A stretch of 64,000 bases of DNA, taken from assembly GCF_001577775.1 (NCBI RefSeq), contig NZ_CP010835.1, positions 744,001 to 808,000 on the forward strand, written 5' to 3'. Numbering within the stretch: position 1 is the first letter of the stretch; the number at the start of each line of letters is the position of its first letter. Positions 16,465 through 26,027 of this stretch are shown here, piece by piece. Source of the DNA: Pyrococcus kukulkanii (GTDB taxonomy: Archaea > Methanobacteriota_B > Thermococci > Thermococcales > Thermococcaceae). The position numbers were made by a program, and so were the translations under genes. The notes beneath the pieces are model-generated. The model saw only the letters and a list, made by a program, of their open reading frames with translations. It did not search any database and was not told where the DNA came from.

Positions 16465-17820
16465 TCATGTCACCCTTTCAAACAGTGCATAGAAGAATCC
16501 TATTGTATTGTGTCGATGGGGCCATGCCCTCATTGTTCCTTCTAAGAAGCCTGGATCATAGGGACCTTCAAGCTTTATCAGCCTAAATTCTTGGTGGATA
16601 TTTAGGAACCATTTAACGTTTTCCTCGTTTTCCTCTAAGAATATACTACATGTTGTGTAAAGAATTCTCCCTCCAGGCTTCACCAGCTTTGCCGCGCTTT
16701 CCAAGAGTTCTCTTTGCAGCTTTGCCATCTCCTCTATCTTGCTTTCCCTGAGCCTCCACCTTAGCTCTGGATTTTTACCTATGGTACCAGAGGAAGTGCA
16801 GGGTGCATCTAGCAAAACCTTATCGGCTACTTCTTCTCCTAAAATTTCAGGGGCTTTTCTTGCGTCCTTTATTATTGGCTTAACGATCTTAATGCCCATC
16901 CTATTAACGAAGTCTTTGAGCCTCTTCATTCTAGCCTTGTCTATGTCAAAAGCGTAAATCTTACCCTTGTTCTGCATTAGCTCTGCCATATGAGTCGTTT
17001 TTCCTCCTGGAGCTGCGGCTAAGTCCACAACAATTTCTCCAGGTTGGGGGTTCAAGATAAGGGATGCGACTGCAGAAGCTTCCTCTTGGACTATTATCTT
17101 CCCTTTTTTGAAGAGGTCACTGGAGTCGAAATCGTACGGTCCTTTGATCTTTATAACAGTTGGTGCCCTTTCACTCTTTAAAACTTCGACCCCTTCTTCT
17201 TTGAATCTCTCAATGACGGAATCAACATCTGCCTTTAGAGTGTTGACCCTTATACTTATCCACTCGTGCCTCCTATTTACAGCTTTGAAAAAGGCCTCAG
17301 TTTCCTCATTTAATATTGTTTTAACCCTTTCTATAAGCCATGCTGGGGCTAGGTACTCCCATTCAAGCTTCTCTAATTCTGTTTTTGGGTTTGGTGTGTA
17401 CCCTAGGATTTTGTCCATTAGATCCCAGTAATACATGCCAACGTACGGGTGAGTTCTCGCTGAGATGAAGTCTGATGCCTTCCAACGGAGGTTCTTCAGT
17501 GTGTTAGCATTGGGCTCGTGGAAGAGAACTATGTCAAAAGCTACCCTCAGGGCCGCTCTGAGCCAGGGATCGAGGATTAGGGGGGTTACGCCCACAACCT
17601 CTTGAATTGCCTTATCTATAAGTCCTTGTTTCTTCATTATGTCATAAAATATCATTGTAAGAACCCTATTGAGCCACGCCTCTTCTATCTCGTGCTTCTT
17701 GAATGCTTCTCTTTTTGCATATTGGCTTGGTTTTATAATCTCTCCTAACCTAACGGCCTCTATTATTGCTCTAATGCCTCTGGGAGGTATTGACAGCTTC
17801 TTTTCTTCTTTAGTCTCCAT
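16465..17820 (-). CDS. tRNA/rRNA cytosine-C5 methyltransferase, NOL1/NOP2/Sun family
   Basis: The 451-residue protein has an N-terminal RNA-binding region related to NusB/RsmB (about 1-150), a PUA-like or ferredoxin-like linker, and a C-terminal SAM-dependent methyltransferase domain. The SAM site is DLAAAPGGKTTHMAELM. The two catalytic cysteines of m5C enzymes are visible in DAPCTSSGTIGKNPELRW and LYTTCSIFLEENEE. The RNA target (tRNA or 23S/16S rRNA) cannot be assigned from the window. The 290 bases upstream (17821-18112) are very AT-rich and contain no gene. Confidence 0.9.
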   Translation of the reverse strand: METKEEKKLSIPPRGIRAIIEAVRLGEIIKPSQYAKREAFKKHEIEEAWLNRVLTMIFYDIMKKQGLIDKAIQEVVGVTPLILDPWLRAALRVAFDIVLFHEPNANTLKNLRWKASDFISARTHPYVGMYYWDLMDKILGYTPNPKTELEKLEWEYLAPAWLIERVKTILNEETEAFFKAVNRRHEWISIRVNTLKADVDSVIERFKEEGVEVLKSERAPTVIKIKGPYDFDSSDLFKKGKIIVQEEASAVASLILNPQPGEIVVDLAAAPGGKTTHMAELMQNKGKIYAFDIDKARMKRLKDFVNRMGIKIVKPIIKDARKAPEILGEEVADKVLLDAPCTSSGTIGKNPELRWRLRESKIEEMAKLQRELLESAAKLVKPGGRILYTTCSIFLEENEENVKWFLNIHQEFRLIKLEGPYDPGFLEGTMRAWPHRHNTIGFFYALFERVT

Positions 17821-18112
17821 CGTTATTGAGTTCTTTTCTCCTCTTTTAAATTCAACGTTATCTTATATAATAGTAAAAACACTGCATTTTCTACTTCTTA
17901 TAGGAGTATAAAATTGCCACTTTTTACTGAATTATCGAGTTTTTAATTTATAATTTATCAAAGTATTTTAATATTTCAAATAGAAAACTAAAAGAAAATT
18001 ATTAATTTGATCATTATTATTTCTATGAAAAATAGTAAAACATTCAAGTCTCAGTTTGAAATAGTGGCCAAAAATATATGAAAAATGATTCAAAGATTTT
18101 AAAAATAAGGAA

Positions 18113-19465
18113 CTACAGGCCTTTTTTCTCCATTTCCTCAACGTACCTAACTACATTCATCACTATTTCCCTTGCCTTGCCTATGTAGTTTTCTGGCTTT
18201 AGGCTCTCTAGGTCTTCTTGAGTTAGGTACCTCATTGCCTCTTCGCTCTCTCTTACGACCTCCAGGAGATCCCTATTCTCTCTAAAGGCCTTCATCGCTA
18301 GCTGTCTCACTAGCTCGTGAGCTTCTTGTCTTCCCATTCCCCTCTCTGCAAGCTTAAGCATTAATGGTTCGGCCATTATCAGGTTCTTCGTAAGGTAGAG
18401 GTTCTTCTTTATGTTCTCAGGGAAGAATTCCAGTCCTCTGAGAACCTTCTTCATTACCTTAAGCATCTCATCTAGAAGGACAAAGCTCTCCGGCAGAATC
18501 ACCCTTTCCACTGAAGAATTAGTAAGATCTCTCTCGTGCCACAGCGGATTGTCTAGCAAAGCTGGGATTACGTTAGAGTAGAGAACCCTTGCCAAACCGC
18601 AGATCTTTTCAGTTCTTATTGGATTCCTCTTGTGAGGCATCGTTGATGAGCCCACCTGTTTTGTTCCGAATGGCTCGCTGACCTCGAGTATTTCCGTTCT
18701 CTGGAGGTTCCTGATTTCTAGTCCCATTTTATCAAGGGTTGAGGCAACTAACGCGAGGAAAAACATTAGCTCGGCGTAGACGTCTCTTTGAACTATCTGA
18801 TTTGTAATCCTCGCTGGCTTGAGACCAAGATCCTCCATTACAAGTCTTTCAATTTCAAAGGCCTTTTCACCAAAGGAGGCAGCAGTTCCAACGGCTCCCC
18901 TCATCTTTCCAACCAGAACTCTCTCCTTGAGTTGGTGCAGTCTTTCTATGTGCCTCTGTATCTCATCAAGCCACAGGGCAAATTTCATTCCATATGTTGT
19001 TGGGACTGCGTGCTGACCGTGAGTTCTTCCAATGCACACGGTATCTATATGTTTTAGGGCGAGATCCTTTAGGATGGATCTCAGCTCCTTTAAGTCCTTC
19101 TCAACTATCTCAAGGCTCTCCTTTATTAGTAGGGCATTGGCAGTATCAATTATATCGTTCGATGTAGCACCAAGGTGAACGTACTTCCCGTGCTCCCCGC
19201 AGACCTCGCTTAGGGCTTTTACCATGGCCATTATGTCATGATGAATCTCGGCTTCAATCTCTTTTACCCTTTCTAGTTTTACCCACTTTGTGTTTGCTCT
19301 CTCTGAGATCACTCTGGCGCTCTCTTCTGGAATGTTTCCAACTTTTGCATGAGCCCTAGCCAATGCGGCTTCAACGTCCAACAGCTTTTGTAGTTTGTTT
19401 TCCTCATCCCAAATTTTTCTCATTTCTTCGCTACCGTATCTGTAATCTATGGGGTGAACGGCCAT
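18113..19465 (-). CDS. purB: Adenylosuccinate lyase
   Basis: This 450-residue enzyme of the fumarase/aspartase superfamily acts twice in purine synthesis, cleaving SAICAR and adenylosuccinate to release fumarate. Signatures include MAVHPIDYRYGSEEMRKIW at the N-terminus, GRTHGQHAVPTTYG in the middle and the flexible signature loop GSSTMPHKRNP with the catalytic serine pair. The length is normal for the archaeal enzyme. It stands alone, with its promoter pointing away from the sRNA at 19582. Confidence 0.95.
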   Translation of the reverse strand: MAVHPIDYRYGSEEMRKIWDEENKLQKLLDVEAALARAHAKVGNIPEESARVISERANTKWVKLERVKEIEAEIHHDIMAMVKALSEVCGEHGKYVHLGATSNDIIDTANALLIKESLEIVEKDLKELRSILKDLALKHIDTVCIGRTHGQHAVPTTYGMKFALWLDEIQRHIERLHQLKERVLVGKMRGAVGTAASFGEKAFEIERLVMEDLGLKPARITNQIVQRDVYAELMFFLALVASTLDKMGLEIRNLQRTEILEVSEPFGTKQVGSSTMPHKRNPIRTEKICGLARVLYSNVIPALLDNPLWHERDLTNSSVERVILPESFVLLDEMLKVMKKVLRGLEFFPENIKKNLYLTKNLIMAEPLMLKLAERGMGRQEAHELVRQLAMKAFRENRDLLEVVRESEEAMRYLTQEDLESLKPENYIGKAREIVMNVVRYVEEMEKKGL

Positions 19466-19581
19466 TATATCACCAATTGCTTGTAAAATTATATGGTTTT
19501 AATGTTTATCTTTTTACATATTTATGTTAAAATTTGGGGCTGGAATAACCATTTATAAATTTGCACCTATAAAATTGGTGA

Positions 19582-19637
19582 GGCGATGATGAAGCCTTCC
19601 GCGCCTGAATGGTGAGGAGTGGACGGCTTCCTGAGCC
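19582..19637 (+). ncRNA. C/D box sRNA (2'-O-methylation guide)
   Basis: All four boxes are in order: box C ATGATGA (19586-19592), D' CTGA (19605-19608), C' GTGAGGA (19612-19618, one mismatch) and D CTGA (19631-19634). The two guide stretches are 12 bases each (AGCCTTCCGCGC and GTGGACGGCTTC), the spacing typical of Thermococcales sRNPs. Flanking GGC/GCC ends can pair. The RNA would bind L7Ae, Nop5 and fibrillarin and direct methylation five bases upstream of the D or D' box. The targets were not identified. A T-rich run follows. Confidence 0.85.
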
Positions 19638-19717
19638 CTGCTTTTTATGCACTGGGAGTTATCTAAACTAATAAAGTTTTTACTTTCTTTTTACAAAAAT
19701 TTCTATGGCGAGTTAGA

Positions 19718-20455
19718 GTGAGAGAGGTACTTCTTCTGCTTGCGGCTGGGATTGGGGGCTTTATAGGCTCTTTAATGAGTGGAGGGAGCATGATAACATT
19801 CTTTATTCTGACACTCCTTAATATTCCAACAAAAACTGCTGTGGGAACATTAAAGATGGTTATTGCTGGGCTGACTCTTGTGTCTTTCCTAACTTACCTT
19901 AGGGCAGGTGTTTTGAATTTGAAAATAGCCTTGCCTTTAGTTCTCTCTTCTTTGGTTGGGTCATATGTTGGAAGCGCTTTTCTGCTGAGTGTGCCTGATA
20001 ATATTGCCAACTTGTTTGTAATGGTATTTCTCATAGTTGGAACATACTTTACAGTAAAAGAATCCCAGGAAGTTCCAACATTTAGAGAAGAAAATTTAAT
20101 GCTCCAGCTCCTTGTAGGGTTAGCGATCGGAATCTATATAGGCATTTTGGGGATAGCATCTACTCTGGTGGTTATATCTTTTTTGAGAATGTTCTTCAAA
20201 GTTGAGCTTTTGGAAGCAAATGCAATAGCAAAGCTCATAATCTTCTTCAACAACTTTATTGCTTTTATCACATATGCGAGAAATGGATTCGTTGATTACC
20301 CCATTGGAATGCTTTTAATTTTCCCTGTTATTGTGGGCTCATGGTTTGGAGCAAAAACTGCCCTTAAACTAGATTCCAAGCATCTTAAGGAGGTATTTCT
20401 TGGTATTTCCATACTGACGCTAATTAACCTCCTCAGAAACATAATGGGAATTTAA
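19718..20455 (+). CDS. TauE/SafE (TSUP) family membrane exporter
   Basis: The 245-residue protein has about eight membrane helices arranged as two related halves, each starting with a Gly-rich helix (LLLLAAGIGGFIGSLMSGGS and LLVGLAIGIYIGILGIASTL). This is the pattern of the TauE/SafE/YfcA permeases that move sulfite, sulfoacetate or other organic anions. The reading frame starts with GTG 19718. No sulfur gene is adjacent, so the substrate is open. Confidence 0.8.
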   Translation: MREVLLLLAAGIGGFIGSLMSGGSMITFFILTLLNIPTKTAVGTLKMVIAGLTLVSFLTYLRAGVLNLKIALPLVLSSLVGSYVGSAFLLSVPDNIANLFVMVFLIVGTYFTVKESQEVPTFREENLMLQLLVGLAIGIYIGILGIASTLVVISFLRMFFKVELLEANAIAKLIIFFNNFIAFITYARNGFVDYPIGMLLIFPVIVGSWFGAKTALKLDSKHLKEVFLGISILTLINLLRNIMGI

Positions 20456-21223
20456 AAACGAAAAAATGAGAAAAAAGTGTTTTTATCTCCCCCTCATTGA
20501 GCTGAAGCAGAAGGATAACAGCACTTCCCACTACAAGAACTATAAAAAACTAATCATAGAGAAGAGTGTGTTACTTCTTTTTCGTGACTCTGGATTAAAG
20601 ATCTCGAACCTTTTTATTTTCAACGTGGCGTTCATCTAATAAATAGGGAATTGGCTCAATCCTAGTAGGAGCCTCGAAGGATTTAATTTCGAGTAGTATA
20701 ATAGTCATATTTTCATCCTTGTTCCACTCTTCCTAAATTAAGAGCTTTTGGTGGAAAATGCATATACACTACCGTTAATATTGAAATATAACGCCACTAT
20801 TGGCGCTAAAGATTGATATTTCCCTCTTACTGGTGATACGATAATTCCGGACCCTTTTTATAAAAGTCACATTACCTTGGGCTGATTAGGTAAAGTTGAA
20901 GGGTATCCAGTTTCGTTTATTGTCGCTTTTTAGTCCATAGTGTTATTACTAACTTGGCAAAATTCAAAGCTCTGGGTACAATAACTGTGAATACCCTCGT
21001 AGCTGAATGATAGCAGAGTCTGGGAAATTTTACTCCACTCTTGGGCACGTGGTTTGCTGGAACTTCAGCTGCGGTTTCTGGAGGGATTGTAACGTCAACT
21101 TAAATGTGCATTGGATCAGCCCATCCATCGTTCCTATACTTTACATCCTCAGTAGGGTAGGTATATTGCCCTTGGATAATTCTAAAAAGGTATAGGAAAA
21201 GCTGTTAAAAACAGTTTTTAAAT
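20456..21223. other. Gene-free stretch with decayed coding traces
   Basis: No intact gene is supported in these 770 bases. On the minus strand at about 20597-20715 there is a short open stretch reading TIILLEIKSFEAPTRIEPIP and continuing to a stop. On the plus strand at about 20943-21090 two out-of-frame pieces read NLAKFKALGTITVNTLVAE and PLLGTWFAGTSAAVSGGIVT. They look like leftovers of two genes, the second hydrophobic and possibly from a transporter. A short inverted repeat (CGCCACTATTGGCG) lies near 20792. I could not identify the families. Confidence 0.3.
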
Positions 21224-21604
21224 TCATTCCTTGTACGCTATCGCCTCTATCTCTATAAGGACGTCCTTAGGCAGTCTAGCAACTTCAACTGCTACCCTTG
21301 CAGGTTTTGATTCTCCAAAGTACTTGGCATAAACTTCATTCATTGCAGCAAAGTCATCCATATTCTTTAAGTAAACTGTGACCTTAACAACGTCGTTTAG
21401 GGTATAACCAGCTGCTTCGAGAATTGCTTTTATGTTTTCGAGAACCTGCCTCGTCTGCTCCTTTATATCCCCCTTAACTAACTCCCCTGTCTCAGGGTTA
21501 ATTGGTATCTGGCCTGCAATGAAGAGGAAGTTTCCAGCCTTTATCGCTTGGCTATAGGGGCCTATTGGTTTTGGAGCTCTTTCAGTGAAAACTATCTCCT
21601 TCAT
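21224..21604 (-). CDS. ridA: RidA/YjgF enamine-imine deaminase
   Basis: The 126-residue protein matches RidA throughout: [20 protein letters not shown] at the start, then [15 protein letters not shown], and near the C-terminus [11 protein letters not shown] with the catalytic arginine, followed by IEIEAIA. RidA hydrolyses reactive 2-aminoacrylate and other enamines to keto acids and ammonia, protecting PLP enzymes. It is trimeric and cytosolic. It lies 50 bases downstream of the ABCE1 gene on the same strand and may be co-transcribed with it. Confidence 0.93.
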   Translation of the reverse strand: MKEIVFTERAPKPIGPYSQAIKAGNFLFIAGQIPINPETGELVKGDIKEQTRQVLENIKAILEAAGYTLNDVVKVTVYLKNMDDFAAMNEVYAKYFGESKPARVAVEVARLPKDVLIEIEAIAYKE

Positions 21605-21654
21605 AGAACCACCAAATATGTTGGGGGGAAGGAGGATAAAAATGTTTAGACGTA

Positions 21655-23424
21655 TTAGACGTAGTAGTACTCTCCCTTTTCTTTCTGCTCCCTGTCTTTT
21701 ACTGAACCTTCCTTGTTTGCTCTTGGCCTCCCTGTGTCTGGATCTCTCCTGAAAGTTATTCCTACGGACGCCAGGAATCTGTTCATCCCTTCCCTCATTC
21801 CCATGGGAGGTAGGGCCTTTCCGTATCTTCCTGGTTCTCCCTCAAAGACCATTAGTCTGTCGCTAACGTAATCTATCATGAGAACGTCGTGCTCAACTAC
21901 CAATGCTGTCTTTTCATTCTTCTCCATCAGATGTCTTATGGCCCTAGAAACTGCCAGTCTCTGCTCTACGTCAAGGTACGCTGAGGGTTCATCTAAAAGG
22001 TATATGTCGGCATCCCTAAGAAGGGTTGCAGCTATAGCTACTCTCTGTAGCTCGCCGCCCGAAAGTTCGTTGACTTCTCTATCGTACAGGTCTGGGATTC
22101 CCAATGGTTTTAGAAGTTCGGTTTTGTAGAAGTTGCTGCTGAGCTTTGAGGAGTCTATCTTACTTAGTAACTCATACACTGTTCCCTCGTATTCTGCTTT
22201 AATGTACTGAGGCTTGTAGGCCACAGTTAGATCCCACTCTATCTTTCCTTCCGTTGGCTCTTCAACTCCTGCAAGCATCTTTACGAAGGTTGTTTTTCCT
22301 ATACCATTGGGCCCAACTATCCCTATAACTTCTCCTTTCCTTATCTCACCGGGCTCGACCTCAAGCCTGAAGCTATCGTAATCTTTTACAAGCCTTGGAT
22401 ACTCAACGAGAACCTCCCTCTCAACCTCGACTCTCTCGCTTGTCTTGGTGAACTTTATCTCGTACGGCCTGAATCTAACGTTTTCGTCCTTCAAGTAACC
22501 CCTAAGGAATTCATTAATTCCGTTTCTTGTTCCTTTTGGCTGGGAGAATATTCCGTAGACTCCGGGTTCACCGTAAACCACATGGATTATATCACTTAGG
22601 TAGTCAAGAACCGCTAGATCGTGCTCAACAACTAAGACAGATTTTCCGTCATCCGCTAACCTTCGTATAACCTTCGCAACATTCAACCTCTGCCTTATGT
22701 CTAGATAGCTTGAAGGTTCGTCGAAGAAGTAGAAGTGGGCATTCCTTAGCAAGGCTGCAGCAATTGCCACTCTCTGCAACTCACCACCTGACAAGTGCTG
22801 TATTTCCCTATCAAGAACGTTCTCCAACTCTAAGGCTTTAACGATTTCATCGAACTTCCCAGTTTCATCGGCTTTCTTCAGCAGATCCCTAACCTTCCCC
22901 TTAACGGCCTTTGGAATTAAATCCACATATTGGGGTTTAACGACAGGTCTTATCTCCCCATTCTTGAGTCTCTTGAAGTAGTTCTGTAGCTCATTGCCCC
23001 TGAATGCCTTAATAACTCCATCCCAACTGTCATTGTCTCCGCAGAGGTTGGGAATAAGCTGTCCGGCGAGTATTTTTACTGCAGTGGTTTTTCCCGTACC
23101 GTTTGGCCCGACGATTCCGACAACCATTCCGTCCTTGACCACGGGCAGCCTGTATAGAACGAAGGCGTTGATCCCGTAGCGGTGGACACAGTCTTCCTCA
23201 AGTTGCTCTGGTAGGTTCACTATGCTTATAGCGTTAAAGGGACACTTGTGGACGCAGATCCCACAACCTGTACAGCTTGCTTCCTGAATTATCGGCTTGT
23301 AGTTATCCTCATCTATTACTATTGCCTCCCCACCCATCCTATTTACGGGACAGACACGCTCACATAGAAAATGACCACACTTGTCGGGGTTGCACTTATC
23401 ATAGTCGATGACCGCGATTCTCAC
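21655..23424 (-). CDS. Ribosome recycling ATPase ABCE1 (Rli1)
   Basis: The protein (589 residues from GTG 23424) has the full ABCE1 layout. Two ferredoxin-type 4Fe-4S clusters sit at the N-terminus ([16 protein letters not shown] and [12 protein letters not shown]). Two ABC domains follow, with Walker A motifs GPNGTGKTT and GPNGIGKTT and two LSGGELQR signatures. It splits terminated 70S ribosomes into subunits together with aRF1/Pelota. The frame is open upstream to 23709, but that extension has no similarity to the family and overlaps the divergent mmdA gene. The GTG start agrees with the family N-terminus ([16 protein letters not shown]). Confidence 0.95.
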   Translation of the reverse strand: MRIAVIDYDKCNPDKCGHFLCERVCPVNRMGGEAIVIDEDNYKPIIQEASCTGCGICVHKCPFNAISIVNLPEQLEEDCVHRYGINAFVLYRLPVVKDGMVVGIVGPNGTGKTTAVKILAGQLIPNLCGDNDSWDGVIKAFRGNELQNYFKRLKNGEIRPVVKPQYVDLIPKAVKGKVRDLLKKADETGKFDEIVKALELENVLDREIQHLSGGELQRVAIAAALLRNAHFYFFDEPSSYLDIRQRLNVAKVIRRLADDGKSVLVVEHDLAVLDYLSDIIHVVYGEPGVYGIFSQPKGTRNGINEFLRGYLKDENVRFRPYEIKFTKTSERVEVEREVLVEYPRLVKDYDSFRLEVEPGEIRKGEVIGIVGPNGIGKTTFVKMLAGVEEPTEGKIEWDLTVAYKPQYIKAEYEGTVYELLSKIDSSKLSSNFYKTELLKPLGIPDLYDREVNELSGGELQRVAIAATLLRDADIYLLDEPSAYLDVEQRLAVSRAIRHLMEKNEKTALVVEHDVLMIDYVSDRLMVFEGEPGRYGKALPPMGMREGMNRFLASVGITFRRDPDTGRPRANKEGSVKDREQKEKGEYYYV

Positions 23425-23619
23425 TTTCCATCCCCCTGGGGCTTTTCTAATGGGGGATTTAAAAAGATCATCCAAAATTCGACGTTTGTTTGAGAGGGAT
23501 ACAGCAATTGCCATAACGGAATTTGAAGGAATGTAGGAGTGCACACATTGTTTCATGGCAATAAAAATGCTTTTAAGTAACTTTACAAATATCAAGCCAG
23601 ACTCAGTGGGGGTATGCTC

Positions 23620-25188
23620 ATGACCATGGAAGAGAAAGTTAAGGAGCTGTATGAGAAGAGGAAAAAGATAATGCAAATGGGTGGGGAGGGGGCCATAAAG
23701 AAGCAGCACGATAAAGGCAAGCTTACGGCCAGAGAAAGGCTCGAGCTTTTACTTGACCCGGGGAGCTTCGTTGAGATTGGAATGTTTGTGAAGCACAGGG
23801 CTACAGAATTCGGAATGGACAAGAGGGATCTCCCAGCTGATGGAGTAATTACGGGATATGGAACGATTGATGGAAGATTGGTGTTTGTCTATGCTCAGGA
23901 CTTCACGGTAATGGGTGGTTCCCTAGGAGAGATGCACGCGATGAAGATCAAGAGAATCATGGAGTTGGCTCTAGAGGCAGGAGCTCCGGTAATAGGCCTA
24001 AATGACTCTGGAGGAGCAAGGATACAAGAAGGAGTTGACTCCCTCAAGGGTTACGGTGAAATATTCAAGATGAATACAGTTTTAAGTGGAGTTGTTCCGC
24101 AGATTACGGCCATAATGGGGCCATGCGCGGGAGGAGCAGTTTACAGTCCGGCAATAGGCGACTTTATCCTAATGGTTGACAACCCGGCAACCTTCATGTT
24201 CATCACCGGCCCCCAGGTGGTCAAGGCCGTAACTGGAGTTGATGTTACCCCCGTCCAATTGGGAGGCGCAATGGTTCACGCTCAAAAGAGCGGACAAGCC
24301 CATCTAATAGGCAAAACCGATGAGGAAGTAATCGCGCTAATAAAGAGGTTATTGAGCTACCTCCCATCAAACAACATGGAGAAGCCACCCAGAGTCAAAA
24401 CTAAAGATGATCCATTCAGAAGAACACCAGAACTCTATGACATAGTCCCCGACGATCCAAACAAAGGTTACGACGTTAGGCAGGTAATTTACTCAATCGT
24501 TGACAGGGACGAGAACGGCAATCCAGACTTCCTCGAGCTCCAGCCCTACTTCGCACCCAACGCCGTGATAGGGTTTGGAAGGATAAATGGGCAGACAGTG
24601 GGGATAGTGGCAAACAATCCAATACACTTGGCTGGAGTCCTTGATATTGACTCAAGTGACAAGATCGCGAGGTTTGTGAGATTCTGTGATGCATTCAACA
24701 TCCCAATAGTAACATTCGTGGACGTCCCAGGGTACCTCCCAGGGGTTGATCAGGAGAGCAGGGGGATAATCAGGCATGGTGCAAAAGTTCTCTACGCCTA
24801 CGCCGAAGCAACGGTTCCAATGGTCACTATAATCTTAAGAAAGGCCTATGGTGGAGCGTACCTCGCGATGGGATCAAAGCACCTTGGAGCTGACTTCGTA
24901 TTCGCGTGGCCGACAGCTGAGATAGCGGTCATGGGACCAGAGGGTGCTGCAAACATAATCTTTAGGAAGGAGATTGCGAAAGCAGAGAACCCCGAAGAGT
25001 TCAGGAGGCAGAAGATTCAAGAGTACAGGGAAAAGTTCGCTAACCCGTACGTTGCTGCGTCGAGAGGATACATTGATGATGTTATTGACCCTGCAGAGAC
25101 TAGGGCTAAGATAGTTATGGCCCTCGAGGCTCTAGAGAATAAGAGGGTCAAGTTGCCTCCAAAGAAGCATGGCAACATTCCGCTCTGA
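23620..25188 (+). CDS. mmdA: Carboxyltransferase subunit of a biotin-dependent Na+-pump decarboxylase (methylmalonyl-CoA decarboxylase alpha)
   Basis: The protein of about 522 residues is an acyl-CoA carboxyltransferase of the propionyl-CoA carboxylase beta/MmdA type. The crotonase-like halves carry the conserved GGxxGEMHA loop (GGSLGEMHAMK), GPCAGGAVYSPA and KAYGGAYLAMGSK. It would move the carboxyl group from methylmalonyl-CoA (or a similar acid) to biotin on the adjacent carrier protein. The start is the ATG at 23620, six bases after a GTGGGGGT ribosome site; ATG codons at 23614 and 23626 are also possible. It is the first gene of a four-gene operon with the delta, gamma and beta subunits. 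No biotin carboxylase is nearby, which favours decarboxylation over carboxylation. Confidence 0.9.
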   Translation: MTMEEKVKELYEKRKKIMQMGGEGAIKKQHDKGKLTARERLELLLDPGSFVEIGMFVKHRATEFGMDKRDLPADGVITGYGTIDGRLVFVYAQDFTVMGGSLGEMHAMKIKRIMELALEAGAPVIGLNDSGGARIQEGVDSLKGYGEIFKMNTVLSGVVPQITAIMGPCAGGAVYSPAIGDFILMVDNPATFMFITGPQVVKAVTGVDVTPVQLGGAMVHAQKSGQAHLIGKTDEEVIALIKRLLSYLPSNNMEKPPRVKTKDDPFRRTPELYDIVPDDPNKGYDVRQVIYSIVDRDENGNPDFLELQPYFAPNAVIGFGRINGQTVGIVANNPIHLAGVLDIDSSDKIARFVRFCDAFNIPIVTFVDVPGYLPGVDQESRGIIRHGAKVLYAYAEATVPMVTIILRKAYGGAYLAMGSKHLGADFVFAWPTAEIAVMGPEGAANIIFRKEIAKAENPEEFRRQKIQEYREKFANPYVAASRGYIDDVIDPAETRAKIVMALEALENKRVKLPPKKHGNIPL

Positions 25189-25198
25189 GGTGAGATTA

Positions 25199-25561
25199 AT
25201 GGCGGGATTCCTTGAGGGGCTGTACATTACTGTCCTGGGTGTTACAGTAGTCTTTTCGGTACTCTCAATTCTTGCCATTGTAATGTACGGAATAGGATGG
25301 GCTGAGAGAAGGCTTGTTGAAAAGGAGAAGCCTAAGAGGGAAGAAAAACCTGCTGGGAGGAGAGAGGAGGTTAAGACGGAGGAGAAACTAGATGAGAAGA
25401 AGGTTGCAATAATAACTGCGGCAATAATGGCTTATTTGAGCCAAAAGAGGCCAAAAGAAGTGCTAATTAAGAGGAAACCCTCTCAGAATTGGTGGTTATC
25501 TGGGTTGACTACTTATGTTGAGGAAGTTGAGAACTTCAACTACGAACTCGGGAAGTGGTGA
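25199..25561 (+). CDS. Decarboxylase delta/OadG-like membrane subunit
   Basis: The 120-residue protein has one N-terminal membrane helix (GLYITVLGVTVVFSVLSILA) followed by a highly charged Lys/Glu-rich linker and a small C-terminal segment. This is the shape of the OadG/MmdD subunit that holds the carboxyltransferase to the membrane beta subunit. The start is ATG 25199 behind GAGGTGAG. It overlaps neither neighbour after this choice. The gene order alpha-delta-gamma-beta supports the assignment. Confidence 0.8.
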   Translation: MAGFLEGLYITVLGVTVVFSVLSILAIVMYGIGWAERRLVEKEKPKREEKPAGRREEVKTEEKLDEKKVAIITAAIMAYLSQKRPKEVLIKRKPSQNWWLSGLTTYVEEVENFNYELGKW

Positions 25562-25563
25562 GA

Positions 25564-26022
25564 ATGAAGGTTAGGGTTGTCATTAATGGAGAAGAGTATG
25601 AGGTTGAAGTTGAGGAAGTAATGCCCGGAAAGTTCAGGGTCACACTGAGCGGAGAAACTTATGAAGTTGAGGCCAAGGACTTAGGGATATCAGTTCCTGT
25701 CACAACTCCCACGCCAACTCCGACTCCAGTATCAACTCCTGCCCCCACACCTACGCCAGTACCAACTCCCACTCCAGTTGCTCCACAAACGCCAGCTCCA
25801 CAGGTCTCCGAGAACGTCGTCACCGCTCCAATGCCTGGGAAAGTGCTGAAGATTCTGGTTCAGGAGGGGCAACAAGTGAGGATTGGCCAGGGTCTTCTAA
25901 TATTAGAGGCCATGAAGATGGAGAATGAGATTCCAGCACCGAAAGATGGTGTTGTTAAGAAGATTCTTGTAAAGGAAGGGGATGCTGTGGATACTGGAAC
26001 TCCATTAATTGAGCTTGGGTGA
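25564..26022 (+). CDS. Biotin carboxyl carrier subunit (gamma)
   Basis: The 152-residue protein has three parts: an N-terminal beta domain (about 1-48), a proline/threonine linker of TPTPVP-type repeats (about 50-85), and a biotinyl domain with the lysine acceptor in LEAMKMENEI near residue 120. It carries carboxybiotin between the carboxyltransferase and the sodium-pumping beta subunit. The start is ATG 25564, preceded by GGTGAG. The flexible linker lets the biotin arm swing. The stop overlaps the region where the beta subunit ribosome site lies, so translation is coupled. Confidence 0.92.
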   Translation: MKVRVVINGEEYEVEVEEVMPGKFRVTLSGETYEVEAKDLGISVPVTTPTPTPTPVSTPAPTPTPVPTPTPVAPQTPAPQVSENVVTAPMPGKVLKILVQEGQQVRIGQGLLILEAMKMENEIPAPKDGVVKKILVKEGDAVDTGTPLIELG

Positions 26023-26027
26023 TGCTG

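Noticed and set aside
23425-23709. N-terminal extension of ABCE1
   Set aside because: The 95 extra codons share nothing with the family, and they overlap the divergent mmdA gene; GTG 23424 gives the normal N-terminus.
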